A stretch of DNA of 64,000 nucleotides from Armillaria gallica (GCA_037576215.1 JBANDB010000004.1:6696001-6760000), one strand, 5' to 3'; counted from the first letter of the stretch, positions 33,803 to 46,179 are shown. Numbers and translations are program-made. Notes: generated by a model from the sequence alone, not told the origin.

Positions 33803-33948
33803 GTGATATCATCGTCGCCCTGTTTTAGGTAGCCTTCTACTCATCTGCAATTGCTTTAATGCCTTAATTCCCATCTTCTCAATAGCTTGCTCGTCTTTCA
33901 CTCCTCATTCCCACCATCTTCTGAAAGAGTCGTATCTAGACTCAAGAA

Positions 33949-36900
33949 ATGCGGCCTCTCATTCTCGTATGTTTGCTATTGGTGTCTTTGATAGCATCAG
34001 GTGCTGCACAGGGCCTCACACCATCGATTTCATGGAAGGTCATACTGCTTCCCTAGTTGACAATGACAAATGCTAATATAAGAACTAGAATCCTAATGTC
34101 ACGTTGTCTAAGGATGACCGTATTAGCATTGCGAATGCTGCTCTCAACAAAGCAGTTAGCATACTTCAGCCCAATGGACAGTTCAATGGTGAGCTTTATT
34201 TACTATATCCAGCATCAACCTTCCATGTTAAGTATCCTCAGATTCCGCATACAGCACACCTGGCAGGCTTTACGGACAACTGGCCGAATTCGATAGGCTG
34301 ACAAACAAAATCAAGTACAAGCAAACGCTGAAGCAGGGCTTCGCGTTGGCAGAATCGGTGAATTCTGAATTTTTGAGCGCATTGTCAGTACGCTCTCATT
34401 ATACCCCCTGAACTGCACCAGATTTACCTTGTTTCAGTTTGAGCGCTGTTTCCTGAAAGTGATTTCAGAATAACTGACGCTGTGGTTCTCGATGATAGCT
34501 TCACGACGGGCTGTGAGATAGATTCTATGTTGCCATTCTTGTGTTGTTCATCTCCCACAGGAATTACGGATACGCTGCTGCTCGGGCTTACACCGCTTAT
34601 CAAGATCCGGACTTCCTTGCTCTGGCTGTGACTTCATGGACTTCAGCGAGACAATACACAATATCTGGAGAACAAGCTGCATCAGGCACCATGGATGGTA
34701 AGCAATTCAATCTCTGACTATCGGGTCAAGGCGGTGAGTGTTATTCATGGCTATGGCTGATCCATGTGATCTGATCTCAGTCGACAGCAACTCTGGCGGG
34801 CGGCACCTATTGGGTGAGTCATGATTTACATCTATGCTTCTTTCAATAATCAATTGACTAGAGCACTGATCCTAATGGTCCACACCTCGACAGTTTGGCA
34901 TCTGGGTTTGTGTTCTTTTCCTTCTTTCCAATTCATGCTTAACTCTGTACAACCAGCCATTTTCTTGTGTGAGCGTGGTAGTCTTATCTGATATTGCCTC
35001 TGCACTTAGTTACTGCGACAAGGGTTTCGGCTCTATTGGCAGAAGCAACATCCAACAGGACATATCTCGACGCTGCCATTGAGTCAGCAAATTTCATACA
35101 GTCACATCTCCTCGATCCGTCTAATATCGTGCTGGATTCTGTGTTCTTATACTCAAACAAGTCTTGCTCAGTCAATTCAACAGTGTACTCTTACAATTCG
35201 GGGATCTTCATTGAAGGATTGGTCGTCCTAGCAGATATTATGTGCAATACATCAACAGAGGCCCTGTACGTGCTCACATATCCCGGCTGCCCATATATTG
35301 AATTGCGATTTTTGCTAGATTGTGCAGTACCACTGTCGCCGTTGCAACCAATACCATATGGCAGGGATTGGATGGCATCATTGCTAGTATGTGTTTTGCC
35401 CGTAGCTTTATTTTATGAAATCATCGTTGTTGTTTGACGGTAAAGCTACGGATGTTGGACATCACATCGTACGGGCCCTCGCTGCATTGTATGAGCGCAA
35501 CACGACGTACTCCGATCTTCGGGAATATATCAAGGAATACATTGGTGTACAGGTGAGCCTTCGCGAAATGACTTCTCCTGGTACACATTGCTTATTTTAC
35601 TTGAAAGTATAATGCTGTCATCGAGAAGGCCACTTCAGGTGGAAGCAATATTTACGGATTACCCTGGACAGGACCACCACGCACCTCGTTCTCCAGCTTT
35701 AACCAGACCGTAGCTGTGACCGCGTTGCTAAGCGCAATACAGCTTGAAGACGATGAGCCATTGTCGAAATCGAGTGATAATCCCACCTCGAGTTGTACCC
35801 CTACTGCTACAATGACCACGCCTCCATTACCACCGAAGAACGCGACGGGAGCGATAGTCGGTGGTGTCGTGGGTGGATTGGCGATTCTTGCGGTGACCAT
35901 TGTGTGCGTCTTTCTTTGTCGTAGACGGCATCGTCAAAGTAATCACACCCCACCTGTTGTGGATGATTGCTCCCCACAAATAATCACACCTTTTATGGCT
36001 ACGTCAGTTCCAGCGGAGATATCATCACCAAAACCTCGACCAGAAGTTCTGGTGCAGGTTGACGTGATCAGTGCAGTCTCACAAGACCACATTGATCAGG
36101 TGAGCCAATCAGAGGTAAAGGCAGATCAGGACTACTCACACCAGGTCATGCCAGATCCGCCTTTGTTCTGTCTGATTCGAGAAGATCGCCGAGCTCGTTG
36201 CAGGGTAGGCTGATTCTGGGATGAAGAGGGAAGACCCTTCTATGGTCTGCACGAGGTCTAATGAGGATCAGAGTCACCAGTTGGGTTTCTTCTTTTTGGC
36301 TTTGGTATTCTTTTACCTCCTTTAACACGAGCTTAGCAATTGAAATATTGATGCGCCAAGTCAAAGTCTGGAGGCGCCGCCTGTTGATACCCACGGCTAC
36401 TAGTCGATCCATCAATGTCCGTGGGTAGGGATCCTGGTGGATGCACTTGCACTTAGACAAGCTGAGCATGCTCTCAAACTGCCATAGATTTATTGTGACT
36501 CCCCAGAACTTTGCACGTAGGTTCTGTAAGCGACTACTTAGTGAATTCTTGGTCTTCTTACGTGTGGCATCGTCGCGTGATCGTAAGCGATAAGGCAGGG
36601 CCAGCGACTCCGGCAAAGTCCGAACACGCTCTTCCTTTTACCATCATGAACCTCGCCTGACATATTGCTGTTCCCTGCCGTGCTACCATTCCTGCTGAAC
36701 GACGTCACCTTCTAGTTCATTTACATTGATTTCATGGCCTAGACACTGCCAGCGGCATCCAGCTCATCGAAACAGTGCTGCAGATCTGGGAAGACCCTAA
36801 GGCAACCGCATATAAGCAGCGTTTTCATTCGTAGTTGACGGTGATGAGAAGATTGGTCACGATTTTGGTTGCAGGAGAAGGTGCGTCTGCTTGTATCCCT

Positions 36901-38204
36901 CGCCACCTCGTTATCTTGCTCTCTATTACGCTGTATCAGGCTGACGCCACGGGGATACCATATATTCACGACAACTCTTCCACTCTGCCATGCGGGATAG
37001 GAAAATAAGGCTCTCAAGTGTGTATTTGTTTCCTCAGTGAATATGCTGATGCCGTGATGGAGTTGTAGGCGAGATCAAGATCAAGGATCACCTTTAGTAC
37101 ACCGCTCCGAACAAGAAATTATCTCGCATAGAATGAAAACAGAGTGCGTCCTATCTATCTGGAGGCCCTGTCACATTAACCCAAGCAACAGATGAGAGCG
37201 ATGATTATGAGGTGAGTGATACTTGCCTCTAATCTCCTTTTCAACGTTACATCTTTGCGTGTATGTATCTCAATCATGCAACGCGGACAAGGTTTTCTGA
37301 AAATGAAGCTGTAACTGCTTCGTAGTGATATGGTAAGATCATTGTCGCCCATAATTTGGTTCTGTGTTGTGCTAAATTGGCTACATAGTTATGTGCTCGC
37401 TCTCTCATTGCTCAATGCTTCGGTCTGTGCTTGGTTGTTCTTCTCTCAGTCTGTGTTTGCTGTATCTCGTCATTTGCTCCTCATGTTTACTGGTTGCTTA
37501 TCATGTAATATCTCACGTTTACGCTGAATGTCATGCAGTAGCATTTTTATCTATGACCAGACAAGTCAAGTGAGCGTATAAATTAATACAGGTCTATGAG
37601 AGCATGAACACTGAACTTGACGTGAACACTGGCATTCTTCTCCGATCGAGCTCGCCATATCTGAACGTGTGACCCTGATGGTGAGTAGGAAGATCACATC
37701 AGAGATCCCGTGAACATACGAGAAAGGTCCAGATCGTGTTCAGATAGTATGCAGTTCAGGACAATGGGAGGTCAAAAGTCTGGGGTACCTGGCCCAGGTT
37801 GTCCTGATCGGTGCCGATTGCTCAGACCTTGCGAGGTGGAGGAGATTATGATTGGTGAGGCTGATCTGTACCCGGTCTCGAGGCTGAGGTTTTAGTGATG
37901 ATTGAGGGGGCGTCATATAAATCAGGCAAAAAATGTCAGATATCCCGTTGATGCAAATAGAGAACAGTCCTCTACGTCTCCGGGAGCTGTGGAGATAGAC
38001 GCGACAGGGATGGATGTACAGATTGAGTCGACGACTCCACCTGAGGCTACCACAAGTCCTCCAAATCTGCTTCACACCGAGAGAAGAGAGGATATGCCTA
38101 CAGAGGAGCTGCTGAAGTTGCTCAATCAACAGCTGCTGCTAGGCAGATGGAATGACCCGGATGATGAGCTACCACCGGAGTATGACGAAGGTCGGACTAC
38201 GTGA
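33949..38204 (+). pseudogene. GH76-like secreted/membrane-anchored protein, copy A
   Basis: A signal peptide exon (33949-34038, MRPLILVCLLLVSLIASGAA) is followed by about ten small exons. Blocks seen: KDDRISIANAALNKAVSIL, LYGQLAEFDRLT, YGYAAARAYTAYQDPDFLAL, GGTYW, LLAEATSNRTYLDAAIESAN, NSGIFIEGLVVLADI and LREYIKEYIGVQYNAVIEKA. A Ser/Pro/Thr linker and a membrane helix (GAIVGGVVGGLAILAVTIVC) with basic CRRRHRQ follow. This is the layout of agaric glycoside hydrolase family 76 (alpha-1,6-mannanase-like, cell-wall) proteins; the catalytic Asp pair was not located. TGA at 34715-34717 interrupts it. An insertion (36021-37902) separates the cytoplasmic tail, whose end lies at about 37910-38204 (PTEELLKLLNQQLLLGRWND). 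Confidence 0.75.
36021..37902. mobile_element. 1,882-bp insertion with 17-bp inverted tips in the GH76 tail
   Basis: Compared with copy B, copy A has extra sequence between its GCGGAGAT and GCGTCATATAA. The ends are inverted: ATCATCACCAAAACCTC at 36021-36037 and GAGGTTTTAGTGATGAT at 37886-37902, with one mismatch. No exact target duplication remains. Inside is a 156-codon minus-strand frame (36616-36146, MPESLALPYRLRSRDDATRK) of unknown kind; no transposase motif was recognised, so it is probably a non-autonomous element. Confidence 0.65.
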
Positions 38205-38878
38205 TAAGCGTTGCTATGTATATCACCAGAGAATCGATACCTGAAGCTGAAGGCCTGACGCTCCACCGCAAGCGCTGTCTATTAGAATTATGTGTGGATT
38301 ATATAGTTCTGATACACCGTTCATAAGCAACGAATGACTGGACTCTAGCTCGCTGGTTAGAGCATTAATTTACTGCGTACGTCGGCGATACAGAGAGAAC
38401 TCGAAGAATACTCAGTCATAAAGGAGCGAGATAATACCGAAAATATTATAGAGAAACCGCGACAACAATTGCAATATCTACCGTGACTGTCCCATATCGA
38501 GACATGCCGTTCTTTTCACATAGGCTATCCTTCATGATAATCTAGCGGCAGTTCCTGTGCATTCCATCAATCCCGTGACACCCGGTCGTTTAACCATCTC
38601 AGCAAGTCTCAGCAGCTCCTCCGTAAGTGTATTTCTCTCTTCTATCGCCGGGTGGTGGATTATCAGTGTTCAATACCGAACTTCGTGAAGGAGTGGGACC
38701 TTTCTATCGGTGTACACCTTGGCCATAGAAGGACTCAAAAGACTGTTCGAGTATCTGTAACACGAGAAAAAGGACAAGCACGTCGGTTCGGACTATCCAA
38801 GTTGGAATTGACCTCTGTGAGGGTCATATCGGGTACTAAAAGACTATGCATGAAGTACATCGCTTCGGCAAGCAGTAT
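38205..38878. other. Downstream of GH76 copy A; duplicated tail and unmatched sequence
   Basis: 38205-38349 matches 48568-48714, the region behind GH76 copy B, up to CATAAGCAACGAATGACT and GACTCTAGC. There A continues as CTCGCTGGTTAGAGC, which resembles a tRNA A box/D arm. The rest up to 38878 shows no supported gene. Confidence 0.5.
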
Positions 38879-39552
38879 TCATGCTTCCATCCACACCTTC
38901 AACGCATCCGCTTGTGCTTGAAAAGACTCCGCTATATCATCTCCAAGCAAGTCCTGCACCACGCTTGCCAGTGGCCCATTAAATGTCTCTCTCGACTCGT
39001 AATACGACTTCTCCACTCCATCATTGTCTACCACCGTGCTCACAGCACTCCAACGAATCGTATTTAATATCCAGTCGGGAGACAGTAAAACCCACGCCAC
39101 GCGGTAGTTCTCGGTATCAATCACCGTGATTTCTTCGATCGTGATATGCTGCGTGAGTAAATCCGGTGGGGTAGAGACGTCAACCGGCTGTGGAAGGGGG
39201 GGAATCTGGCTTGTTATGATAAGCTTGGCGCCGACGAAGGCGGTTTGGTTGTCAAGTGGTATAGCGAATTCGTTGGCGACAAGCTGGGAGCTGTGTGTTT
39301 TTTTGGTTTAGCGGGATACACCGCAGCTCCGCGCTATGAGACTTACTGAACGAAGGGGTTCCAGGTGGGATAGGACGAGAAGTTGAGTACGGCGTTCCAT
39401 ACCGCATCTTTGGGCGCGTTGATGAGACTGCTGCCGTTGATGTTGATCTCACCCGTCGCTTCTGGGAGATTACTCGGAATGGTAGGTGTTTGTGAGGCCG
39501 CGAAGGGTGCGAGGGAGCAGACTAGGAGAGCGACGACAGTACTTGAGAGCAT
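38879..39552 (-). CDS. Secreted SRPBCC (polyketide cyclase/START-like) domain protein, 205 aa
   Basis: Minus-strand exons 39552-39347 and 39290-38879 join in phase across a 56-bp intron (GTAAGT...CACACAG). The product has a signal peptide (MLSSTVVALLVCSLAPFAAS), then the SRPBCC opening INAPKDAVWNAVLNFSSYPT WNPFV, a strand-rich middle (GAKLIITSQIPPLPQPV), and the closing YRVAWVLLSPDWIL and YESRETFNGPLASVVQDLL to an amphipathic helix. The helix-grip fold binds a lipid or polyketide-like ligand in a cavity; the ligand here is unknown. Secreted forms are frequent in agarics. No stops, clean intron, so likely functional. It lies as a single-copy island inside the GH76/F-box duplications. Confidence 0.8.
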
Positions 39553-39984
39553 TTTATCAAGAGAAAATGAAAACCAGTTCCCATTATGACGGCTTTATGG
39601 ACTCTGATAATCGTACCTTGTGATACATCTTCGAATGCACATGATAAAACACAGTTTATTCCCATGCATGCTACTTGGACTGTTCCAGCATTATGCTGTC
39701 TTGGGAACGCTTGATCACTGGAGCGAGGTCATTCGAAGCGCCCGTGCGGCGCTGGCGACGGTGGGAGTGAGATACGTGTATCATGCTTGAAAGGCGCAGA
39801 GGGAAGAAATGAGTGCTGGAGGGACGTCGTCATTTAACCGTCAGGACCAGTAGCTCGATAGACTTACCTATATATCCTTCAATCCTCGTACTACACCTTC
39901 AAAGTGCGTCATCGTTTGTCGCGTCTGATCCGCGTAGGAGTACAAAATAGGGAACTTGGGAGAGGAAAGCTAGTCCAAGTTAAT
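39553..39984. other. Gap between the SRPBCC and membrane-protein genes
   Basis: The two genes share orientation, so this holds the promoter region of the SRPBCC gene. CTTTATGG lies close upstream of its ATG on the plus strand. No other feature noticed. Confidence 0.35.
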
Positions 39985-40530
39985 TTAGCCTATTTCGCAA
40001 AGGATGTGGAGCCAAGACAACATTGCCGAAGCCGCCACCGGGTAAAAGAAAAGATACCGCTGGATACAAAAGGCTTTCATATAAACACAGAATGAGACAA
40101 GAACGAGATGTGAGGAAGAAATGTAGAAGAGCAGACCATTGAGGCCGAGCCCTTTGGTGTGGTTGTGGACCGTAAGGAAAGAAAGCAAGGATACAAGGAT
40201 GGTCCGCAGAGCCACCAATCCGATAGGAACTCGAGTGGATAATACGTTCTTCGATGTCTGTATAGCTATCAAACCAATCAGATATGCTGGGAATTGTTAC
40301 GGGAGCTAGGCTAGAACATTTTAGTGTATCATGATAGCAACAAAGAGACTTAGCTTACCCTTTTCGTTCAAATAAGCTACCACACTCATCGCCATATACG
40401 TGACGCTCAACAATAGATGCAATCGTCTATTCCTTTCTATGTTATTTCTTCTGTTCCAGCTTGAAGAGGTCGGTGTCTGTGCTTGGTGGGCGAACGAATG
40501 ACGACTTGTAACTTCTTCGGGCTAGTGTGC
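39985..40530 (-). CDS. Multi-pass membrane protein, C-terminal exons
   Basis: Minus-strand exons at about 40524-40373 (RRLHLLLSVTYMAMSVVAYL then NEKG) and 40290-39985 (LIGLIAIQTSKNVLSTRVPI, RTILVSLLSFLTVHN, LLFYISSSHLVLVSFCVYM, YLFFYPVAASAMLSWLHIL) code for about five hydrophobic segments, ending at TAA. An intron of about 80 bp begins GTAAGC. The exact acceptor is unclear, because a TAA stands just upstream of QFPAYLIG in the frame. An N-terminal exon may lie further upstream behind an acceptor near 40524. The family is not recognised. Confidence 0.45.
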
Positions 40531-41438
40531 CAGTGCGGAAGACGATGAGGAATGCCTAGCGGTTGGCTAACGTATGACTATACGTATCAGTATGGCAAGG
40601 GTAATGGATGCATAGTGCAAAGCTAAGATACCAACTACGGGACGAACTGGCCCTAAACAACACGTGACTCTGACGCGTCTCCCTTCTCCAAAGAACAATC
40701 ACGCGCGTTCTTTATCCGTTTTCATACAGCAGCAATTAAGGTGCCTCATTATCTCCAGCCCAAGCGACACGCACATCAGTCAACATCGCAACATACCAGC
40801 AAATATTGCAGGATTACCGGAAGTTTGAACATAATTCTGTACGGTTCCTTGGTTAAAGTTACGTCCACATACTTCACGGTCGCGATCCCATTCCTATATC
40901 TTTGGAGGTCTCTCAAGTTGCGTCTTCCATCTACCCTCCGCGCTCGACTCGTTCAGTTAGCATGTATACATTCGGCTAGGTTCAGCGGCATGGCCCCTTG
41001 GACCGCCTCAGCGTGCTTTGCGACAGCATAATTTTTCTTCATTCAATGTCAGCCTGGCTCGTGCTTCCAAATCGATATTAGGTCATTTGTATCCTCAAAG
41101 AGATGTGATTGTATTGCGCGCCTAGGCTATTACTAGGATTATTGGTTCCTGTGGATTCATTCTGCAGCACCGCGGTCGACTATGGTCTACACTTTTATCT
41201 GCAAATTGGATGCAAGGAATCCGGAGATTCAGTAAGAGTGAGCTTTCTCGCGCGCTAACTTGAGATTCATCTGACATAAACCGCTAGTGTGGGAGACGCT
41301 CCCGGACTTCACGATCGCCGCTCTTGGAATAAGAAGTCCAACCGTTCGTGATTGTTAGAAGGGTTTAATGCACTACTAATCCATGTCCTTTCAAAGGTAG
41401 GCCGACCATTGAACGATTACCCCAATTTCCTGGAATAT
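40531..41438. other. Unmatched stretch before the duplicated block
   Basis: A 96-codon plus frame at 40741-41031 has no domain and is not called. No match to the other array units was noticed here. Confidence 0.35.
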
Positions 41439-41928
41439 GGGAGACATTATCAGTCGCTTTCCCCGGAAAGATAAGCAATGCGAGACGAGTCTGAGTCTTG
41501 GCCTGGGGAGTAAGAATAATCAAGTTACAGGCGAGAAGTGAAAGAGGCAACTTTTAGCTGCTACCGGATGCTTTGCCGTGTTGGGTCTAATTATCTGAGG
41601 ACGTAGTTCCGGCAAGGAGATTAACGCCCGAAGCGCCATTCCCCTTCCATCGTTAGCTGGAATGAAATATATTTCCTGAAAGCTGGCAGGCTTGCATGCA
41701 TTGATTATTTGTAGTCTGGGTTGGAGATTTTAGAGCAAATTCTGAGACGACGGCTTTTATTAGTTAACCATATAACAGGCAGACTTCGACTTTGCAGGCG
41801 AGTCCTGGAGACTCGGTTAGGCTTTAGCTCTATTTAGCGGTGTTCTAGATGTGGTAGTAAGGATCAAGTTTTCGTCGTTGGCTGTATAATGGTAGATAAA
41901 AAGTGATTCTCCTTCACACTTATGAACC

Positions 41929-41996
41929 ACGCATCAATAGCGTAACGGCAAGCCTACGCAGGTCAAGCAGAGGTTCAATTCCTCATTGTTGTGTTT
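41929..41996 (+). repeat. tRNA-like sequence, family 6, copy a
   Basis: AGCGTAACGG-AAGCCTACG followed by GAGGTTCAATTCCTC, a B-box/T-arm-like motif. Relatives at 48871 and 59452. No anticodon arm is seen. Confidence 0.5.
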
Positions 41997-42150
41997 AATG
42001 CTTCTTGGTACGTTTTTTTTTTTCAGTGCTCCGTCGCAGCTCATCCAGTGACAAGTGTAAGTAGCAGATGGAGGTGAAGAGGTCATTGCGAGTTATGGTT
42101 ACCTTTAATTCTGGTATCGGACATGTCTTCTATGATGGCAATGTAATTAC

Positions 42151-42211
42151 GCATCAGTGGTATAATGGGAAGGCTATGCCGTTCCACTAGGGGTTCGATT
42201 CCTCGTTACAC
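42151..42211 (+). repeat. tRNA-Gly-like sequence, family 5, copy a
   Basis: GCATCAGTGGTATAATGGGA resembles the 5' half of fungal tRNA-Gly (A box TGGTATAATGG), and GGGGTTCGATTCCTC its T arm, but the sequence is only about 61 nt with too little room for an anticodon arm. Copy b is at 59635. Confidence 0.6.
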
Positions 42212-42871
42212 TTTCGCCGTGTTGCTCGAATTGATTTGTTCAGCCCTCCTTGGCAACGATAGTATTCTGCGCTTTTGTATTTTCAAACGCGCCAGGAACA
42301 AGTATTTAGACAGATGTGAAATCATAAATGCCCCAGCGTGTGTGCAACGGATGGGTGAAGGCCATCGTCCAGCAGTACTTTCATATTGCACAAAAAGTCA
42401 TCGGGAAATGCAGTAACGCAATAAACTCATACCAGAAGAACTTATAGTTATGATAAATCCCATCACGGACACGGACTTGTAGTGAAGAGGCGTATGGGGC
42501 TAAGACGACAATGCTGTTATTCAAGTGTTTTCCTTCCACGGATTGAGAGTGTAACTGTCGAAGTGCAAAAGGTGGCATGGAGGGATCTCCTCGTTAACTA
42601 GCTTCGAGAAAGCGGGGTAGACATCCAACGTACATTGCAGAATGATAAGCTAAAACAACCGGAAGACGTGATGCCTGTTCATATAGTCGCATCTCAGATC
42701 TGAACGCTTGAGCTGCCAGCGGTCTGCTCAATGTCTGTCCAGAGAGCACGCTAGACATGAGTCTCGAGCTCAATATCGAATTGATATTGACTCTTCAGGA
42801 AGGCGTGGGAAATAGTTCCTTGTTAGCTCAATGACCGGCTTCATCGGTCCGTAACTTGGACTCGAACGTCC

Positions 42872-44195
42872 ATGAACAGTACTCTCTGCGACCTCGCTGA
42901 CGATGTGTTAATCTACACCATCGCGTTTCTCTCCGTTCCAGATATCCTCCTTCTCAGACAGGTGAGTATCCCCCAAGTCCACGAATCTAGTTGCTAAAAG
43001 TCACAGACATGCAAACGGTTTCACGCGCTCACAAGGCTACGGATTGTGTGGACAAACGCATTCAAACTTGGCATTGTCTTGAACAACTATCCTTATTCAG
43101 TCGATGACCCTGATCTCGAGCATCGCACGCGTCACGCCTACCGACTAGCGTCCCGTTGGCTCGCAGACTCTCCACTAACCCCGAAGAGCGAGACCAGGTT
43201 TTTCGGATCGCCTGTTTCCGAAATCAAATTCATACCTGGGCGGCAACACAAATGGGTCCTAACCGTATCCAAAGGGATCTGGTCGGTGCTGACAATATGG
43301 GATGTCACCCGGCAGCGGAAGCGCTCTGAATGGTCTCCAAAAGGCGCGATATTCACTGGGGTGAAGCTGAACGCGGACCCAGAGTCAGAAGCGAGCGTGG
43401 CTGTGTCGTTGTGAGTGCCCATCATTCTCATGAACGATTTCTGACGTATATAGGTCACAGAGGATTGTACTCTTGCATTTAAGCGACACTGGAACCCTTC
43501 ACGAAATCCGTTCCATCGACACTGACCTCCGCCCAGTCACCCTCTGTGGTGATGTCATAGCACTCGATGACGACGTCTCCCAGACGCTGATCTACAATTG
43601 GAAGACCGACAAGCGGGCCTACCTCGACGACGTCCGCGACACTCAGCACGACCATTGCCTCCAAGTTGTCTTCACCCCGACGACCATCCTCGTCGTCCGC
43701 GCACGCTCCACCACCGTCTACACCACCCCACCCTCCCCCACCCGCATAGCCACACACACCTTTGGCTGGGTCGATGGCGCCAGCGCGACACCAACTTCCA
43801 TCCTCATCCGCTCCCAGAGCGACAATCCTTGGGCGACAGAGCTAAACTCATTCGGGCTCTACTCGCTCTCCTCCTTTCCTCCAACCCTAGTATCCAAAAT
43901 ATCCTCTCGACGTGGAGCTCTTCGATGCACCGATGTCATCCTCGGCAAGCGGGGTACTGCCGTATGGATTCGCCCACACGACCGCGCCATGGTCTCGCAC
44001 TGGGAAGAACACGATGGCTGTGAGACGCTCATCGCAGCTGTCTTCCCCGGTCCGCTGAACCCCACCGACCAAGTCCGCGTTCGCGAGGTCTGCATGAACA
44101 ACCTCAATAACTGGACTGCCTTCGACTATGATGAAGACCTCGGGAGGATTGCCCTTGGGTCGGGGTTTGGGAAGGTCACGATTGTTCAGCTGTAG
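42872..44195 (+). CDS. F-box protein with propeller-like C-terminus, copy 1, intact, 411 aa
   Basis: Exons 42872-42961, 43007-43410 and 43454-44195 join in phase (introns 45 and 43 bp). The F-box is at residues 5-45: LADDVLIYTIAFLSVPDILL then RQTCKRFHALTRLRIVW. The rest has strand-rich repeats typical of a WD40-like propeller: GRQHKWVLTVSKGIWSVLTI, IWDVTRQRKRSEWS, GDVIALDDDVSQTLIYNWKT, TFGWVDGASATPTSILI and LGRIALGSGFGKVTIVQL. F-box proteins link targets to the SCF ubiquitin ligase; the target is unknown. It is the only one of the four copies here (42.9, 50.6, 55.2 and 60.4 kb) with no stop or frameshift, so it is probably the functional member. Confidence 0.85.
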
Positions 44196-44272
44196 TCGGA
44201 ATATACACGCCTTGTTGGTTTAGGACATATGCGCTATTGCGAGTAAGGATATAATTGCAAGTATTACTATAG

Positions 44273-44330
44273 GCTTCCATGGCGCACTATGTTGAATGTC
44301 TAATATCAGGGTTCGAATCCCGCTGGAAGC
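44273..44330 (+). repeat. tRNA-like sequence, family 2, copy a
   Basis: GCTTCCA at the 5' end pairs in part with TGGAAGC at the 3' end, with CAGGGTTCGAATCCCGCT as a perfect T arm. Length 58 nt, too short for a full tRNA. It starts 77 bases after the F-box stop, as in copies b and c. Confidence 0.65.
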
Positions 44331-45720
44331 ATGAAGCCCCTGAATCGTTGAAGGGTCTTGATTCAATACTTTTCTGTCCTCAATCTATTATCCTTGGACG
44401 CTGTGTGAGTGTCTGTTTCTTGCATTACATGCGCGTCAATAAAATACCTACGCATGAAGAGATACTGAACACACATGCACCTATACCTCGGGGTCATAAT
44501 CTTCGATACTTCACTTTCAATCTCATGACAAGGGCACTAAAGGTTCCAGGTTCCTCGATCAATAATCCCTTATGCCTGCCGTTGTAATACCTACGACGTT
44601 TCCTATTCTCAAGTGTCACAGACTCATGCTATCGAGAAGCGAGCCGCCGTGGCTGCAACAAACTCGTCGGTGCTGTATTCTCGCGCGCGAGGTCTTCTCA
44701 AACGTAATAAGGGGCAGCGTGTACCCTTCCGACTGCTCTGCTTGCATTTTACTGCCGATCTCTGTAACGAATTCGAAATATAGCAAGCAGTAGTTTCATG
44801 ACGCAGGCAATGTAGCAGTCAGATCATTATTCTAGGTTCGAGTCCCAGTCGGAACATGATTAGAAGGAATACAAGTTGCCTTTTCTTCTTGAAATTTTGG
44901 GTGCTCTGAAATCTCTCCCTGTCTAGATCCTAAAATAAGGCGTCGATATACTACTATCCGTGGTCGTCCTTTGGCAATACAATTTCCCTATGATCAAATG
45001 GGAGAGATTTAACGGGGAGGTGGCAGCGAGGCATTTTGGGAGTCGAGATTTCCTTTTGTTCTGGGTCTGACTATCCGGCGCAGCGTTGAGGATCAAGCAG
45101 AAGATCCCAGCCGAATATGAGAGCAAACCAAGGGCGCTCCCAAATAACCGGAGAATGATGGTGTCTACCTGCGGTACACGGCAAGCATAGGAGTTACTAC
45201 TAGAAAAGCGATATACAAGGATTATGAATTGAGGCAGATAGAGTCCGGGTCAGATATAACGAGACTTTCGGTAACTGTGGAATATGCGGTAACCGGACCA
45301 TCGGTGTCCCCAACATCGTATCTTTGGAAAAGCCAGATGCTAATTAGGTGTGATAAATTCGGTTAATCACTAAGGAGTCGGTGATCCCACCATAAAATAC
45401 TAGCGACTGTACATGCTTTTGTATGGTCATTCTGTAACCAATACCTATGGAATCCCGCAGGAGTACTCATACGTCGAATGAAAATTCATTGGATACATCC
45501 CTTACAAAACAGCCAATGAGAGCGCCATCAATAAAGAAGCACATTTCGGAACGGTCATTGACTCTGGAGCAGGGCGTTATGTTTACTCTTGGTGAGTATA
45601 CAGTCGACGTCGGTGGCAAAGACCAAAGATTCACAGGAACCAGTTGCGAAGTTTTTCATCATGAGGGCAGGTCAGATCGCACCTCTGGCATTGTCACTGA
45701 TGTGATCCTTCGTCACTACC
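44331..45720. other. Array spacer between F-box copy 1 and GH76 copy B
   Basis: No gene. 44331-44860 resembles 51990-52450 and 61791-62230 (shared CTGCAACAAACTCGTCGGTG near 44654). 44860-45720 resembles 53600-54150 and 56740-57400 (shared GATATAACGAGACTTTC near 45255). Confidence 0.65.
44793..44855 (+). repeat. tRNA-like sequence, family 1, copy a
   Basis: GTTTCATGACGCAG ... CTAGGTTCGAGTCCCAGTCG-GAAC; acceptor-like ends pair (GTTTC/GGAAC with wobble). Relatives at 53538, 56673 and 63789 (minus). Confidence 0.6.
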
Positions 45721-46179
45721 CACAATACTGAGAGCTATTCCAGCGTTTGATGGATGTTCTTCCATCTTGTTCCAGGACAGTTTCGGCCAGGTTCTAGCCT
45801 CTATTTTTCTCAGACTACCAGTGATACAAATCCGCGCGGCGCCGGGTAGCAGCCTTCTAGTGATCTACTACCGATCGCGGCTCGCTCAGCCTTGTTATAT
45901 TTTTAAAAATACATTCCTCCTCCGCCGGTGGGGTTGCTTGACGGAATTATTACCACCGCGAAATCGGTTTCAAGTTCAAGAATCAAGAAACCTTCTCATG
46001 GACATCTAAAAATTCATCTCCTCTGTAACCAGGGTCTGATATCATTGACTCCTCGTTCTAGGTAGCCTCTTACTCATTTGCAAGTTTTTAATGCCTCGAT
46101 TCCCATCTTTTTGCCTACCTGCTCGTCGTTCCCCATATCAACCAAGACATAGTCACATAATCGTATATATTCTCAAGAG

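Larger units (their letters stand above)
41439..42871 (+). repeat. Segmental duplication upstream of F-box copy 1
   Basis: Matches 59033-60370 upstream of F-box copy 4. Shared landmarks include GAAAGATAAGC near 41466/59047, GGATGCTTTGCCGTGTTGGG (one change in the partner), TGTATAATGGTAGATAAA and the tRNA-like sequences listed below. In the other block it directly follows a GH76 first exon, which marks a deletion or template switch there. Confidence 0.8.

Noticed and set aside
42151..42211. Functional tRNA-Gly gene
   Set aside because: Only about 61 nt, without space for an anticodon arm. The A and T arm likeness alone is not enough.
43598..44023. 141-codon Pro/Arg/His-rich ORF inside F-box copy 1
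   Set aside because: Out-of-frame shadow of exon 3; similar shadows occur at the same place in the other copies.
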